DNA of 64,000 nucleotides from Chrysiogenia bacterium (GCA_020434085.1 JAGRBM010000286.1:1-64000); one strand, 5' to 3'; positions 52,954 to 62,730 are shown, numbered from the stretch's first letter. The notes: a model not told the origin generated them from the letters alone. Made by a program: numbers and translations.

Positions 52954-55026
52954 ATGTCCCAGGATATCAGCACAAAAGCGCGGAGCCACAAGCACCCGCT
53001 GAAAATTGCGCCGCCTAAGAAGATCCCTGTCCATGTCGGCGAAGACGCCGATGAGACCGTTACCTTGGAAGGCCTGGCCCCCCACGTTGAACTCCCCGAG
53101 GGACTGGCGTTCGATAAGTCGAAGTTTGATTCGGTTGGGACGGGAGCCGGCCATCCCCCCCTGAAGGTGCCTCCGCCGCCAAGGCCCAAGGCCGCCAAGC
53201 GTCCGCCCCTGTCTCCCCCGGCTGCCTCACCATCCGCTTCGGACACAGCACATGACGGAGAAGAAGAGGTCATCATTGAGCAGCGTCGTCCGAAGGAAAA
53301 GAAGGTTGTAGGCGGTCGCCTGCAGAATCCAGACGCACTGGCCCGGCTGGAACCACCCGATTTCTCCGCAATTCCGCCGGATCCTGAGGTACACGTCCCC
53401 TCCAGACTCCGGGCAGATCCGCAGCGGCTCGTGGAAATTGCGCGTGTGCTATTCCGCCACGGCCTCGGGTTTCCCCTGGAATGCGTCCGGGGCAGGAACT
53501 CGCGCAAGGCCCTTGCCCGGCGGTTGCGCCTGGCTTTTGAAGAGCTGGGTCCGACCTTTATCAAGCTGGGGCAGATGGTGGCGTCGAGTCCCGGAATTTT
53601 CCCAAGGGAAGTATCCGATGAATTCCTCAAATGCCTCGATAAGGTCCCCGCGTTTCGGTTTTCGGAAGTAAAACGCATTCTTGGGGACGAGCTCGGACCC
53701 GGTTGGGAGGCCCGATTTCAGAAGATCGAGGCCGTTCCGGTTGCTGCCGCAAGCATCGCCCAGGTCCACTTCGCCGAATTGGCCGACGGCACGCCTGTCG
53801 TCATCAAAGTGCAGCGACCGGGCATTCAAAAGGTCATTGAGCGGGATCTCGGAATTCTGTTTTTGCTGGCGAAAGGGCTTGTGCGTGCCTTCGAAAATGC
53901 CCATCTGGCCAATCCGGTGGGAATCGTCTCGGATTTCAATCAGACGCTGCATGAGGAACTCGACTTCCGACTGGAAGCCAACAGCATGGAGCGGTTCAAT
54001 GCGGTGTTTTCCTCTGCTGGAGACAAGCGCATCTATGCGGCCCAAGTGTACCGCGAACTTACCACGAAACGCATCTTGGTGATGGAGCGGCTACATGGCG
54101 CCCGGGTGGACGACCTCGATTCGATTCGAAATCTTGGTGTGGACCCTGAAGACGCTCTCCGCCTCGGAATCAAGGCAGTTCTTCGTACGATGATGTTGCA
54201 TGGATTTTTCCATGGCGATGTGCATGCGGGCAATCTCCTCATCACCGCAGATGCCGGCGTCCATTTCATGGATTTCGGAATCGTCGGCAGGCTCGACGAC
54301 GAGCGAAGTAAACGCGTCACTCACCTTCTGGTTTCGCTCATGGCGGGCACTTTCGAGAACCTGGCCGACGTGCTCATGAAGCTGGGTACTACAAATGCAA
54401 AGACCGACCGGATTCAGCTGAAGGATGATCTGAAGAACCTGCTGGGACAGTTCAAGGACACGGCGCTTGGTGCGCTCAACTTCGGAGACCTGCTGACCGC
54501 CGTCGTCAAAGCAGCCGTACGGAACCATGTGCGCCTTCCGCGAGAGTTCGTTCTACTGGTGAAACAGATAGTTTACTTCGACCGCTACGCCCACGTTCTT
54601 GCTCCCGATCTGAATATATTCGACGACCGTTTCTTGATCGATTTCCTGTGGCGTGACCCGCTGGGTCGAAAACGATTTCCGCAGATGCAGATGATCGGCA
54701 TGCTTGGAAATGTCCGCTCCATCAAGGATCTTCGCAATAATCGCCGGCGCTCTTTCGACGAGCTTCCGGAGCGGTACAGGGGGAAATACCGATACTGGGA
54801 TGGCTCTCCCCTTCAGCCCAATGAGCTCCAGTGCGTTGTCTGCAACATCATCGTGATTGCCAAACGCCCGTTTCAGGTCGGAGACAGGGTGTTCTGTCAA
54901 CCCTGCGGCACCAAAATGGTGGTGATCGAGAAGGAAGGAAAACTCACGGCCGAACCGATTTATTCCCAAGAAGCGCAGGCATCCTTCCGGATAACAGAGG
55001 GTTTGCAGGAATTCGCGCCGATCTGA
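52954..55026 (+). CDS. ABC1/AarF (UbiB/COQ8) kinase with disordered N-terminus and C-terminal zinc ribbon
   Basis: The 690-residue protein is longer than usual UbiB (about 550). Residues 1-150 are proline-rich and look disordered. The kinase-like core follows: [15 protein letters not shown] near residue 203 (KxGQ), AAASIAQVH near residue 266, [19 protein letters not shown], the catalytic [10 protein letters not shown] near residue 424 and [10 protein letters not shown]. Instead of the C-terminal membrane helices, it ends with a zinc ribbon, CVVC ... CQPC near residues 627-652. ABC1 proteins are ATPases needed for ubiquinone and other lipid pathways. It lies between two diiron genes. Confidence 0.92.
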   Translation: MSQDISTKARSHKHPLKIAPPKKIPVHVGEDADETVTLEGLAPHVELPEGLAFDKSKFDSVGTGAGHPPLKVPPPPRPKAAKRPPLSPPAASPSASDTAHDGEEEVIIEQRRPKEKKVVGGRLQNPDALARLEPPDFSAIPPDPEVHVPSRLRADPQRLVEIARVLFRHGLGFPLECVRGRNSRKALARRLRLAFEELGPTFIKLGQMVASSPGIFPREVSDEFLKCLDKVPAFRFSEVKRILGDELGPGWEARFQKIEAVPVAAASIAQVHFAELADGTPVVIKVQRPGIQKVIERDLGILFLLAKGLVRAFENAHLANPVGIVSDFNQTLHEELDFRLEANSMERFNAVFSSAGDKRIYAAQVYRELTTKRILVMERLHGARVDDLDSIRNLGVDPEDALRLGIKAVLRTMMLHGFFHGDVHAGNLLITADAGVHFMDFGIVGRLDDERSKRVTHLLVSLMAGTFENLADVLMKLGTTNAKTDRIQLKDDLKNLLGQFKDTALGALNFGDLLTAVVKAAVRNHVRLPREFVLLVKQIVYFDRYAHVLAPDLNIFDDRFLIDFLWRDPLGRKRFPQMQMIGMLGNVRSIKDLRNNRRRSFDELPERYRGKYRYWDGSPLQPNELQCVVCNIIVIAKRPFQVGDRVFCQPCGTKMVVIEKEGKLTAEPIYSQEAQASFRITEGLQEFAPI

Positions 55027-55053
55027 GAATTCCATTACTGGGGGATTACGGAA

Positions 55054-55929
55054 ATGCTTGATCTGGAATCGCTGCTGGAGAAGTCCCACGCGGGTCAGTG
55101 GTCGGTCGCTGATTTCGATTGGGAAACGCCGTTTCCACCGGGGCTGCCGATCAGTGAGCGCAAGCGCCAGCTGCTGGGAAGAGTCCTGCTTTTCACTGCA
55201 GGGGTTGAACGTTTGGGCGCCTACGCATTTCAGATTAACGCCCGGAACTCGATGCACCCGACCGTCCGGGAGCTCTTCGAGGTCATCGCAAAAGATGAGT
55301 TCCGGCACGCGGAGGCTGAGACTCTTCTGGCGAGACGGCTGGGGGTCGAATGGAAAGATCTGCCGTGGCTCATGCGCCGGGCCTTCAAGGTGCTCTCGCA
55401 CGACCTGCGGAAACTGAAGGGAGTACGAGGTCGCCTCTTCCACGAAATCGTGGGGACCCAGATCGTCCTGTTCGAACTTGGACTCGATTCGCTTTGGAGT
55501 CCGACGGTCCGGGAGATGATTGACGATCCGTTCCAGAACGAGATTATCCGCATGATCGACCGCGATGAATCACGGCATCTGGCCATGGACTACTGGTTGC
55601 TCGAACAGAAGGGCACGGGTACTGACCGCACTTCGCTCAATGCGCGGCGAATTCTAGCCAACCTTCCCTTGCGCCTTTCGTCGGCAGCACTGGGAGCGGG
55701 CGCATTCCTGACGTTTTTCTGGAGTGTCCGGAACCTCGAAATCTCACCCGAACGATTTGATGACTACTGGACTCGCGTACAGGCAATCGTCGACAAATCG
55801 CCGCACGCGCGCAGATTTCCGCCGCATCGCACGACGGTGGGTCTGATAGACGCACTTGTGAACTTTTTCGACGGAAATAAGGCAGCATTCAAGGGATTTA
55901 TGCTTCTGGTGACAGGACGAAATATTTAG
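55054..55929 (+). CDS. Ferritin-like diiron protein (QWSV/FDW group)
   Basis: The 291-residue protein has Glu52 (TAGVERLG), E82-x2-H85 (KDEFRHAE), Glu141 (LFELGLD) and E172-x2-H175 (RDESRHLAMDYW). It starts almost directly at the QWSV-x2-FDW motif and is the most compact of the three paralogues (with 31849 and 36259). The C-terminal 90 residues, including WSVRN, KSPHA and the VTGRN end, align with the tail of the 36259 protein. It begins 27 bp after the ABC1 stop, and the COQ4-like gene follows 15 bp later, so all should be translated from one mRNA. Confidence 0.87.
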   Translation: MLDLESLLEKSHAGQWSVADFDWETPFPPGLPISERKRQLLGRVLLFTAGVERLGAYAFQINARNSMHPTVRELFEVIAKDEFRHAEAETLLARRLGVEWKDLPWLMRRAFKVLSHDLRKLKGVRGRLFHEIVGTQIVLFELGLDSLWSPTVREMIDDPFQNEIIRMIDRDESRHLAMDYWLLEQKGTGTDRTSLNARRILANLPLRLSSAALGAGAFLTFFWSVRNLEISPERFDDYWTRVQAIVDKSPHARRFPPHRTTVGLIDALVNFFDGNKAAFKGFMLLVTGRNI

Positions 55930-55944
55930 ACGGAGGAATTGTCC

Positions 55945-56676
55945 ATGCGTACCGACAGCGATCTTTACGCGATCAGGCCCGGGCAGGCGCTCGATGCCGC
56001 CATAAAGGGAATGAAAAATCCTGATGATACCAAGCAGGCTGCGCGGATGGTTGAGGCATTGCAGGGAAGATCTCCTCTGCGCATGCTTCAGCGCGTCAAG
56101 CGCAGCAGCAAGGGGCGCCGCCTGCTGCAGGAAAGGCCCGATCTGCTCTCGGCGCTCAAGGACGCCAAGTGGTTGGCTTCCCTGCCCGAGGGTACCTTGG
56201 GCCGTGAGTATTACGAGTTTTGCCAGCGCGAGCAGCTCACCCCCGGAGGACTGGATGAAGCCGTGGCCGAGGGGTTTGATCGTTCACGTCTGGAGCGCAT
56301 GAGCGAGGACGAGCAGTTTCTGCAGACGTGGATGCGTGATACGCACGACCTCTACCACGTGTTGACAGGTTACGGAACCGATCTGCTCGGAGAATTGGGC
56401 GTCCTGACCTTTACCGCGACACAGACCAGGAATCCGGCAATCTGGTTCATGGTGCTCGTAGGTGGAACGGTGTTTGCGGCCAGAGGGCATGCGAACCCGA
56501 GGCTGTTTGCGGGCGCAATCTGGCGGGGGCTCCGCGCGCGCTCGATCATCACGCCGAATTGGAAGAGGCTTCTTGAACAGCCCTTGTCGCAGATTCGCCG
56601 GGAACTGCGCGTCCCCCAGCCCCCGCGATACAAACCGGCCTACACAAGCCTGGACCGGTCGGCGATGCAGCTATAG
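55945..56676 (+). CDS. COQ4-family protein
   Basis: I take the ATG at 55945 since GGAGGA lies seven bases before it. The 243-residue protein has the COQ4 signature H-D-x2-H-x11-E: HDLYH (residues 134-138) followed by Glu150, within DTHDLYHVLTGYGTDLLGE. In eukaryotes this site binds a metal and COQ4 is required for ubiquinone synthesis, with a recently proposed role in removing the ring carboxyl group. Bacterial members occur without a known role. Here it is encoded with ABC1 and diiron proteins, the same functional classes as COQ8 and COQ7. Confidence 0.9.
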   Translation: MRTDSDLYAIRPGQALDAAIKGMKNPDDTKQAARMVEALQGRSPLRMLQRVKRSSKGRRLLQERPDLLSALKDAKWLASLPEGTLGREYYEFCQREQLTPGGLDEAVAEGFDRSRLERMSEDEQFLQTWMRDTHDLYHVLTGYGTDLLGELGVLTFTATQTRNPAIWFMVLVGGTVFAARGHANPRLFAGAIWRGLRARSIITPNWKRLLEQPLSQIRRELRVPQPPRYKPAYTSLDRSAMQL

Positions 56677-56697
56677 CCGTTGGTGGAAGGGGGACTC

Positions 56698-57944
56698 ATG
56701 CCGCCATTTAATCCGCTCGTCGTATTCACTAAAAATGATCGCTTTGCCGAATACCGGCGGGCGAGGGCCGAATGTCCGGTGAGTCAGTCACGGCTTCTAC
56801 CGATGTGGAACGTGATGTGCTACGACGATTGTGTGCGCGTGCTCAGAGACCCCGAACATTTTGCTTCCAGTCCGCGTGTTGCATTCGAGCGAAAGGCGCA
56901 AGGTGCCAAGGGCCTGACCGGGGCGCTCGATATGGCACAGGTGTTCGAATTACTGCCGCCGATGATGCAGCACATGATGGTGGCGACCGCCCCCCCGATC
57001 ACCAGCGCTTGCGTTCACTCGTTACAAAGGCATTTACGCCCCGCATGATCACGCAGCTCGAACCCAGAATCTCTGAACTGTCCGACGAACTGTTCGATGA
57101 GATCGAGAAGAAAGATAAGTTCGACCTAATGGAGGATTTTGCCATTCCGCTTCCCATCTACGTGATCGCGGAGATTCTGGGAATCGATCCCCACATGTGC
57201 CATCAATTCAAGGACTGGTCGAACAAGATGGTGCTCGACCCGACAGCAAATATTTTCCTGAATGCCGGCAAGCCGATGGATATGGATTGGCTTGAAGAGT
57301 TTACAGACTATTTCGGTCGCCTCTTCGAGGAGCGACGCAAGCGGCCGATGGGAGATCTGATCAGTCAGCTGGTGAAGCTTGAAGATGCCGGGGATCGGCT
57401 GTCCGGTGACGAACTTCTTGCCATGTGCGGCATTCTTCTGGTCGCGGGGAACGAAACTACAACCAATTGGCTCGGCAATGCGCTTGTTGCTCTGACGGAG
57501 TCCCCAGAAGCTTTGAGGGAGCTTGAGCAGGATCCCTCGCTGATCCCCTGTGCGATGGAAGAAGTCCTCCGGTTTTACTCGCCGGTGCAGTGCCTGTTTC
57601 GATTTGCGAAAGAAGGCGCGAAGATCGGTGACCGTGAGATCCCGCCGGGCGAGGGCGTGCTGGTCTGGATTCAGTCGGCGCACCGGGACGAGGCGGTTTT
57701 CGATCAGCCTGATTCGTTCGACATCCACCGCGATCCCAATCCTCATATCGCATTCGGCAGCGGCATCCATTTTTGTCTGGGCGCCCCGCTTGCGCGACTG
57801 GAAGCGAAGATCGGGATGGAGAAACTGCTTGGCAGACTGCCCGGCATCGTGCGTGCGAGTGAAAACCCGGTACGATATCGCAAATCGATCATGCTTTATG
57901 GGCCCGACCGCGTGGACCTCGCCTCCAAGCAAAGAGCAGCGTAG
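56698..57944 (+). CDS. Cytochrome P450, interrupted by a one-base frameshift
   Basis: The N-terminal part (56698 to about 56996) and the C-terminal part (about 56997-57944) lie in different frames. Together they encode a normal bacterial P450 of about 415 residues. The C-terminal frame has HQRLRSLVTKAFTPRM, the I-helix AGNETTTN, EEVLRF (E-x2-R) and the heme ligand loop FGSGIHFCLGAPLARLE. At a run of seven Cs (56990-56996) one more C would restore A-P-P-D-H-Q. The break is either a sequencing error or a recent mutation. As a P450 it would hydroxylate a hydrophobic substrate with a ferredoxin partner, none being encoded nearby. Confidence 0.9.
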
Positions 57945-57948
57945 AAAG

Positions 57949-57972
57949 ACTTCGGCTTTCTCTGCGTTATTC
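57949..57972 (+). terminator. Possible hairpin after the P450 gene
   Basis: GCGTAGAAAG and CTTTCTCTGCG pair imperfectly around ACTTCGG, a few bases beyond the P450 stop, followed by a weak TTATT. It may end the rightward operon, but the U-run is poor. Confidence 0.35.
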
Positions 57973-58142
57973 CACTTGCTGCGCGAGCCTGCGGCAAATT
58001 GCGTGCGATTGATGCGGAAAGGTGATTGAGGAATGCGCGTACCGAACAAGTTCCGGCAGTTCCCTGCACGGTCGGCTTATTTGAGGCCTCGTCCGGCCAT
58101 CGCACAATTTCTCCCGACCGCCATTGTCTCAGATTTTCAACC

Positions 58143-59507
58143 TCAAAAACTCCAGCGCATTTCCGCGAACGCCGTCGTATTGTCTTCCAGAAAGCCGAAT
58201 TGGGAGATGTTTTCGCCCTTGTAGATTTCTCCGCCGACCGTGGCCTTCCATTCATCCGTCAGGTCATAGGTCAGTTTGGGCCGGAGAAACCAGTTGGTTC
58301 TCTCGAAGTTGATGACATAGGTCAGATCGAGGTCGAGAGTATCGTTCCACCACTTCTTGTTGAATCGCACGGATACACCGTTTTGCCATGTGTCCAACTG
58401 ACTTGTGAACAAGGCGTTGTATTGGGCCAACTGATCATCCGGGCGCCCCAACACCGTCTCGTACTTATGGAACACCCTTCTTCCATAGTACTGGACGATC
58501 AGGTTGGTGCTGTTCCCAAAGTCCTTTTCAATGCCAAGAACATAAAAAGCGTAGGGGGTTTGGATGTCCCTGCGCCGGCCTTTGGAATTCTTCGTATGAA
58601 CGTACGCACCTTCCCCCCGAAACCCCCAGCTCCCGTGGATATACACGAAATCCGCTCCCGCACCGTGTATACGGTGGTGCGAAAGTTCGACAACCGTCAC
58701 CGGCGGAGGCGGGACGATCAGATTTACTTCCGGCAGTTTGTTGAAGCCCGTAAAATAGCTCACGGACCACTCAATATCTCCGCCGGACTGGTCCAGTTTG
58801 AAACCGAACTCGCCGTTTTCGATTTCCACATCCGGAGGCTGCTGCTGAAAGGATATTCCAGGAACCGAGGGAAGCGGAATCACGCTGGCTGTTGGCACCG
58901 GCTGCCAGACGCCTGTCACGCGGAAGCCCTTGGGAAGATAGTAGTCGGCTTTGACGCCGAAGACGCCGATTCGCTGATCGAAAGGGTCCGGAAAGAGAAG
59001 CGTCAGATTTCTCGCCGAGAGCCAGTCGGTGGGATTGATCTCATCGGCACGGCCCCAAACAATGATCTGCTTTCCGACCCGGAGTTCCAGGTCCCCGGCA
59101 TAGACGTCGACATAGCCCTCGCGCAACTCCAACGTGACCTCTTCGTAGAGAGTCTGCGTTCGCCCATCCCAATGGTTTGGCGTGGTTGAGTGATTCAGGT
59201 CTTGCGCCATCACCCGAGCCTCGCCATAGAGCCTGACGTGATCGCCAAATCCGGGCTCCGACCTAAGAACAAGATTGAGGCCGGGAAAATGCCGATTCTT
59301 GGTTAGGGATTTGTCCGAACTAAAATAATCAAAAGCCGCATAACCGTGGATCCCTGCTTGCTTGACGGGGTTCCATAGTTTCATGAACGGGGTTTCACGG
59401 CCCTCTGGAATCGGACCCGGGCCGTCCTCTGCCGCTGCGGCGGTCGGGAGGGAGGCAAGAATGATTCCAAGAAAGAGCAGATTGCGAAAATGAAACGTCG
59501 TCCGCAT
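58143..59507 (-). CDS. DUF1302-like outer-membrane protein
   Basis: I start at the ATG at 59507, 4 bp after the stop of the LolA-like gene. The 454-residue protein has a signal peptide (cleavage near TAAAAEDG, about residue 26), many amphipathic strands with aromatic girdles, and ends W-S-F. A block LRVGKQIIVWGRADEINPTD near residue 130 resembles the R-x-G-x-Q-x3-WG pattern of DUF1302 proteins, which are often encoded with MMPL/RND exporters. It is probably the outer-membrane component of that system or a porin for the same substrate. Confidence 0.83.
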   Translation of the reverse strand: MRTTFHFRNLLFLGIILASLPTAAAAEDGPGPIPEGRETPFMKLWNPVKQAGIHGYAAFDYFSSDKSLTKNRHFPGLNLVLRSEPGFGDHVRLYGEARVMAQDLNHSTTPNHWDGRTQTLYEEVTLELREGYVDVYAGDLELRVGKQIIVWGRADEINPTDWLSARNLTLLFPDPFDQRIGVFGVKADYYLPKGFRVTGVWQPVPTASVIPLPSVPGISFQQQPPDVEIENGEFGFKLDQSGGDIEWSVSYFTGFNKLPEVNLIVPPPPVTVVELSHHRIHGAGADFVYIHGSWGFRGEGAYVHTKNSKGRRRDIQTPYAFYVLGIEKDFGNSTNLIVQYYGRRVFHKYETVLGRPDDQLAQYNALFTSQLDTWQNGVSVRFNKKWWNDTLDLDLTYVINFERTNWFLRPKLTYDLTDEWKATVGGEIYKGENISQFGFLEDNTTAFAEMRWSF

Positions 59508-59511
59508 GTTT

Positions 59512-60336
59512 CTAGCGCTTGAGATAACGTTCGCTGAACGTGTATTCCGGGACGCCCACATTTACCTTGATCTCATCGAAAGAAATTTCCGTGACTCCTC
59601 CTGTCTGCAAATTTTTCATTCGAAGCGACTTCGCCATCCAGCGACCGAGCTTGGGGTCCGCCTCGAAAAGGTCGCTCGCGCCAAACTCTTTCAGAGGGCG
59701 CCCTGCAAGGTCGGCGTATTCACCTTTAACGGTCATGTAATTGTCAGTCCGGATCCACTGGATTTTCTTCCCGTAGCCGGTGTTGCGTTTTACTTCTTCC
59801 GACACAGGAGTGGACTCGACCACGTAACAATTGTGCTCGCCACACGGCTCGGTCTTCACAAGCGTGTGATTCCAGTCCTCCACCCGCGGGGTGATCACGT
59901 CTCCGTAGGAGAAGTCCGATCCCATGAAACTGTCCCGCTTGTTCGACGCTACCAGCCTCCGGACCTTTTTGAGGGCTGGAAGGTAAACCCAGATATCGTC
60001 GTCTCCTCCCGAGTGTTCCCGGGTCAGGGTCGCCGTGCCGCGCACGTCCGGAGGGCTCAGGAATTTCGCCACGCGCTCCTGGTCGATCCCGTTGGGAAGG
60101 AGTCTGGAGAAGGACTCGGCTTTGCGCTCGCGCCGGATCCCCCTCGAATCAATGAGTACCATGGTCATTCTGGACTCGGAATCGGTGAGCTTTCCGACCA
60201 TGAAGTTCTTCTTCATGATCTCGATGACGTCGGGTGGCCCGGCGCTTTCGACAGCTTCCTCCCCATGAGCCGGAAGACTCATGGAAACGGCAAACCCAAT
60301 GCCGAGGACAATCATTACCGTTCTAAAATTATGCAT
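59512..60336 (-). CDS. Outer-membrane lipoprotein-sorting-like protein (LolA_like, PF17131)
   Basis: The ATG at 60336 follows GAGGAGG; the 274-residue product has a signal peptide ending near PAHGEE (residue 26). The remainder matches the LolA_like family found with RND exporters: DSRGIRRERKAESFSRLL near residue 62, DDDIWVYLPALKKVRRL near residue 110, and SNKRDSFMGSDFSYGD near residue 128. These are predicted periplasmic proteins with the LolA half-barrel that carries lipids or lipoproteins. Lying between the RND gene and the outer-membrane gene, it may shuttle a hydrophobic cargo across the periplasm. Confidence 0.88.
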   Translation of the reverse strand: MHNFRTVMIVLGIGFAVSMSLPAHGEEAVESAGPPDVIEIMKKNFMVGKLTDSESRMTMVLIDSRGIRRERKAESFSRLLPNGIDQERVAKFLSPPDVRGTATLTREHSGGDDDIWVYLPALKKVRRLVASNKRDSFMGSDFSYGDVITPRVEDWNHTLVKTEPCGEHNCYVVESTPVSEEVKRNTGYGKKIQWIRTDNYMTVKGEYADLAGRPLKEFGASDLFEADPKLGRWMAKSLRMKNLQTGGVTEISFDEIKVNVGVPEYTFSERYLKR

Positions 60337-60369
60337 TGCATACCTCCTCATAGCAGCAAGACCTCCGGT

Positions 60370-62694
60370 TTATTGGTCCTTCTGCGGTTTCAGAAAAAAT
60401 GCCTTCGGCCGCACGTGTTTGATCAATGCCGGGAGAACCGTGATCGCTCCCAGGGAACTGATGACCATCGCCAACGCCACCAGAAGGCCCAATTTCCGGT
60501 GGAACCCAAACGGTGAGAGCGCCAGGCAGAGATAACCCGCGGTAATCGCGCTGGACACAAAAAATACCGCCTTGCCCGAAGTGCGCATGGTGGTGAGCAG
60601 AGCTTCGTCGAAATTCTGATTCTTGCGGAGTTCCTCCTTAAGACGGAAGATAAAATAAAGGGCGTAATCAGCACCGATTCCCACAGCCATGGGCAGGATG
60701 GCCGAAGTTCCTATATCCAGATTGGCGCGGAAAAATCCCAGGGCCGCAAACTCCCCGAATACTGAAAGGATGAGCGGGACGGTTACAAGCAGGCCCGCGA
60801 CGAGTGAACGCAGGACAAGCGAAGCCAGAACAACCACTATGAGCCAGATCTGGACGATGTTGCGGATCTTGCCTTCCACCATGACGTGGTTGAGCGCGTC
60901 GGCCGAGGCCACCGAGCCGGCGATCTTGACCTCATAGCCGGGCGGAAAATGCTTGGGGATGTAATCCCGTACTTTTCGAATGATCTCGTCAGCGACTGCC
61001 GTGTTGTCCTTCTTCATGAAGGTCTGGATGATCGCCTTATCATAGGTTTTGGTCACGTACGCATCAAAATCATCCGGTCCCCCGGAGATGGAATACAGAA
61101 AAAGGTATTGGGCAATGAGTTCCTGCGAGTCGGGAATTCTCTCGAATTCGGGATCATCGGCATTCATCGCTTTGTTCATTTTCTTGAGGAAATCGACGAT
61201 GGAGAGCGTCTTGCCGACGGCTTCCTGTTCTCCAAGGAGATCCTGCAGGCCCTCCATGCTCCTGAGAACTTCGGGGTTCTTGAGTTTATCTGGTTCCTTG
61301 CCGTCGATGACGAAGAGAAGATTGTTGGTTCCCGCAAACCGGTCATTCAGCCAGGTGTCGTCTTGGTAAAACTGGTCCTTGGGGCTGAAATAGGGCTTGA
61401 GGCTGTTGTCTATCTTTACCATGGACGTGCCGTAGCCCCATGCGCCGAGGGCCACCACCGTCGCTCCAATGATGGCTTTGCTGCCGGAACCGCTTACATA
61501 GGGTGCAAGCCATTCGAGCGCCCCGTCGAGATATTTTCTTTCGACCGACTCGGCCTGCGCCTCCTTTTGCTTCGGTGCGGGCAGCATCGCCCGCAGGGCC
61601 GGAATCATCGTCATTTCGATGACCAGGACCGAAAGAATGCCGAAACCGGTGAAGAGCCCAAACGTGCGGATGGTCGTGGTCTGGAAGGTCATGAGCGAAA
61701 AAAAGGCGAGCGCGGCGATAATGCCCGTGGTCAGCATGACGGTTCCCACCTTGACGGTAGACTCGATCACCGCCTTGCGATTGTCCTGATAAACGGCATA
61801 TTCCTCGTAATAGCGCTTGAGTATCTGAACGGCGTGCCCGGCTCCCACGGCCAGGATCAGAATGGGCGTGGTGGCGTTGAAGGGATCGAGAGCGACGCCC
61901 ACGATCCCCATCAAGCCAAGTCCCCACACGACCGCCAGCAGGGCCGTCAACAACGGAAGAAACAACCCCTGGAGAGTGCGGAATGCCTCGAAATGAACAA
62001 GCCCGATAACGATGACGGCAATGATAAAATAGATGGCCATTCGTTCCGAGTATTTCGCCATCCACGATGCGGCCACTGGGAAACCCGAATAATGAATTTC
62101 TACCGAGTCATCCAGCTCGCTCTGCACGATTTCTTCAACCACCTTATGGATCGAGGGAAAATCAGGCAGCTCCCGATTGAAGCGGAAATCGGCCAGAATC
62201 GCGGCCGTCTTCCCGTCCTTGGAATAGATCGAATTGGCAAACAGCGGATTCCGAAAGAGCTTATCCTTGAGTTCCTGCATCTCCCGTTCGGTAGCCGGCA
62301 CTGTTTCCATGAACGGAGTCACAATCATCCCGTCTTCGGTCCCCAGAATATCCTTTGCCCGATTTGCGGAGATGGAAAGAACGTTGGCCCGGATGATTCC
62401 GGGAACCAGAAGTAGTTTGTCGGTAATTTGTTGGATTTTCTCAAGAACAATGGGCTGAAAAATATCGCCCTGCTTCGGTGCGATTCCAATCACTACAATG
62501 TTTTTCCCGCCAAAAATATCGTCGATTTCGTTTTGGGCCTGGATGTACGGGTGGCCCTGGGGAAGATTTTTGTCCGGGTCTACTTCGACATGGAGATTCC
62601 CGAGATTTGCACCCAGATAGACCGAAATCACGCCCAATATGACCATCACTGCAACGCGATACCGGACAATCGCCTCAACATAGGATCGCAACAT
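60370..62694 (-). CDS. MMPL/RND-family transporter
   Basis: From the ATG at 62694 (AAAAGGAG ribosome-binding site) the protein has 774 residues. It has about twelve membrane helices in two halves, each with a first helix followed by a large periplasmic domain (about residues 35-220 and 420-600) and five more helices, the sterol-sensing-domain-like MMPL layout. Conserved G-x3-D and related motifs appear in ILAVGAGHAVQIL and MAVGIGADYALYF. Such proteins move lipids or hydrophobic compounds using the proton gradient. A 509-codon open frame on the other strand is a shadow. Confidence 0.93.
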   Translation of the reverse strand: MLRSYVEAIVRYRVAVMVILGVISVYLGANLGNLHVEVDPDKNLPQGHPYIQAQNEIDDIFGGKNIVVIGIAPKQGDIFQPIVLEKIQQITDKLLLVPGIIRANVLSISANRAKDILGTEDGMIVTPFMETVPATEREMQELKDKLFRNPLFANSIYSKDGKTAAILADFRFNRELPDFPSIHKVVEEIVQSELDDSVEIHYSGFPVAASWMAKYSERMAIYFIIAVIVIGLVHFEAFRTLQGLFLPLLTALLAVVWGLGLMGIVGVALDPFNATTPILILAVGAGHAVQILKRYYEEYAVYQDNRKAVIESTVKVGTVMLTTGIIAALAFFSLMTFQTTTIRTFGLFTGFGILSVLVIEMTMIPALRAMLPAPKQKEAQAESVERKYLDGALEWLAPYVSGSGSKAIIGATVVALGAWGYGTSMVKIDNSLKPYFSPKDQFYQDDTWLNDRFAGTNNLLFVIDGKEPDKLKNPEVLRSMEGLQDLLGEQEAVGKTLSIVDFLKKMNKAMNADDPEFERIPDSQELIAQYLFLYSISGGPDDFDAYVTKTYDKAIIQTFMKKDNTAVADEIIRKVRDYIPKHFPPGYEVKIAGSVASADALNHVMVEGKIRNIVQIWLIVVVLASLVLRSLVAGLLVTVPLILSVFGEFAALGFFRANLDIGTSAILPMAVGIGADYALYFIFRLKEELRKNQNFDEALLTTMRTSGKAVFFVSSAITAGYLCLALSPFGFHRKLGLLVALAMVISSLGAITVLPALIKHVRPKAFFLKPQKDQ

Positions 62695-62730
62695 TATTGG
62701 TGCTCCTTTTTCCAATTCCGTATTCGCTCA

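Noticed and set aside
60886-62415. 509-codon open frame on the + strand opposite the RND transporter gene
   Set aside because: Antisense shadow of a clear MMPL/RND gene; no ribosome-binding site and no recognisable family.
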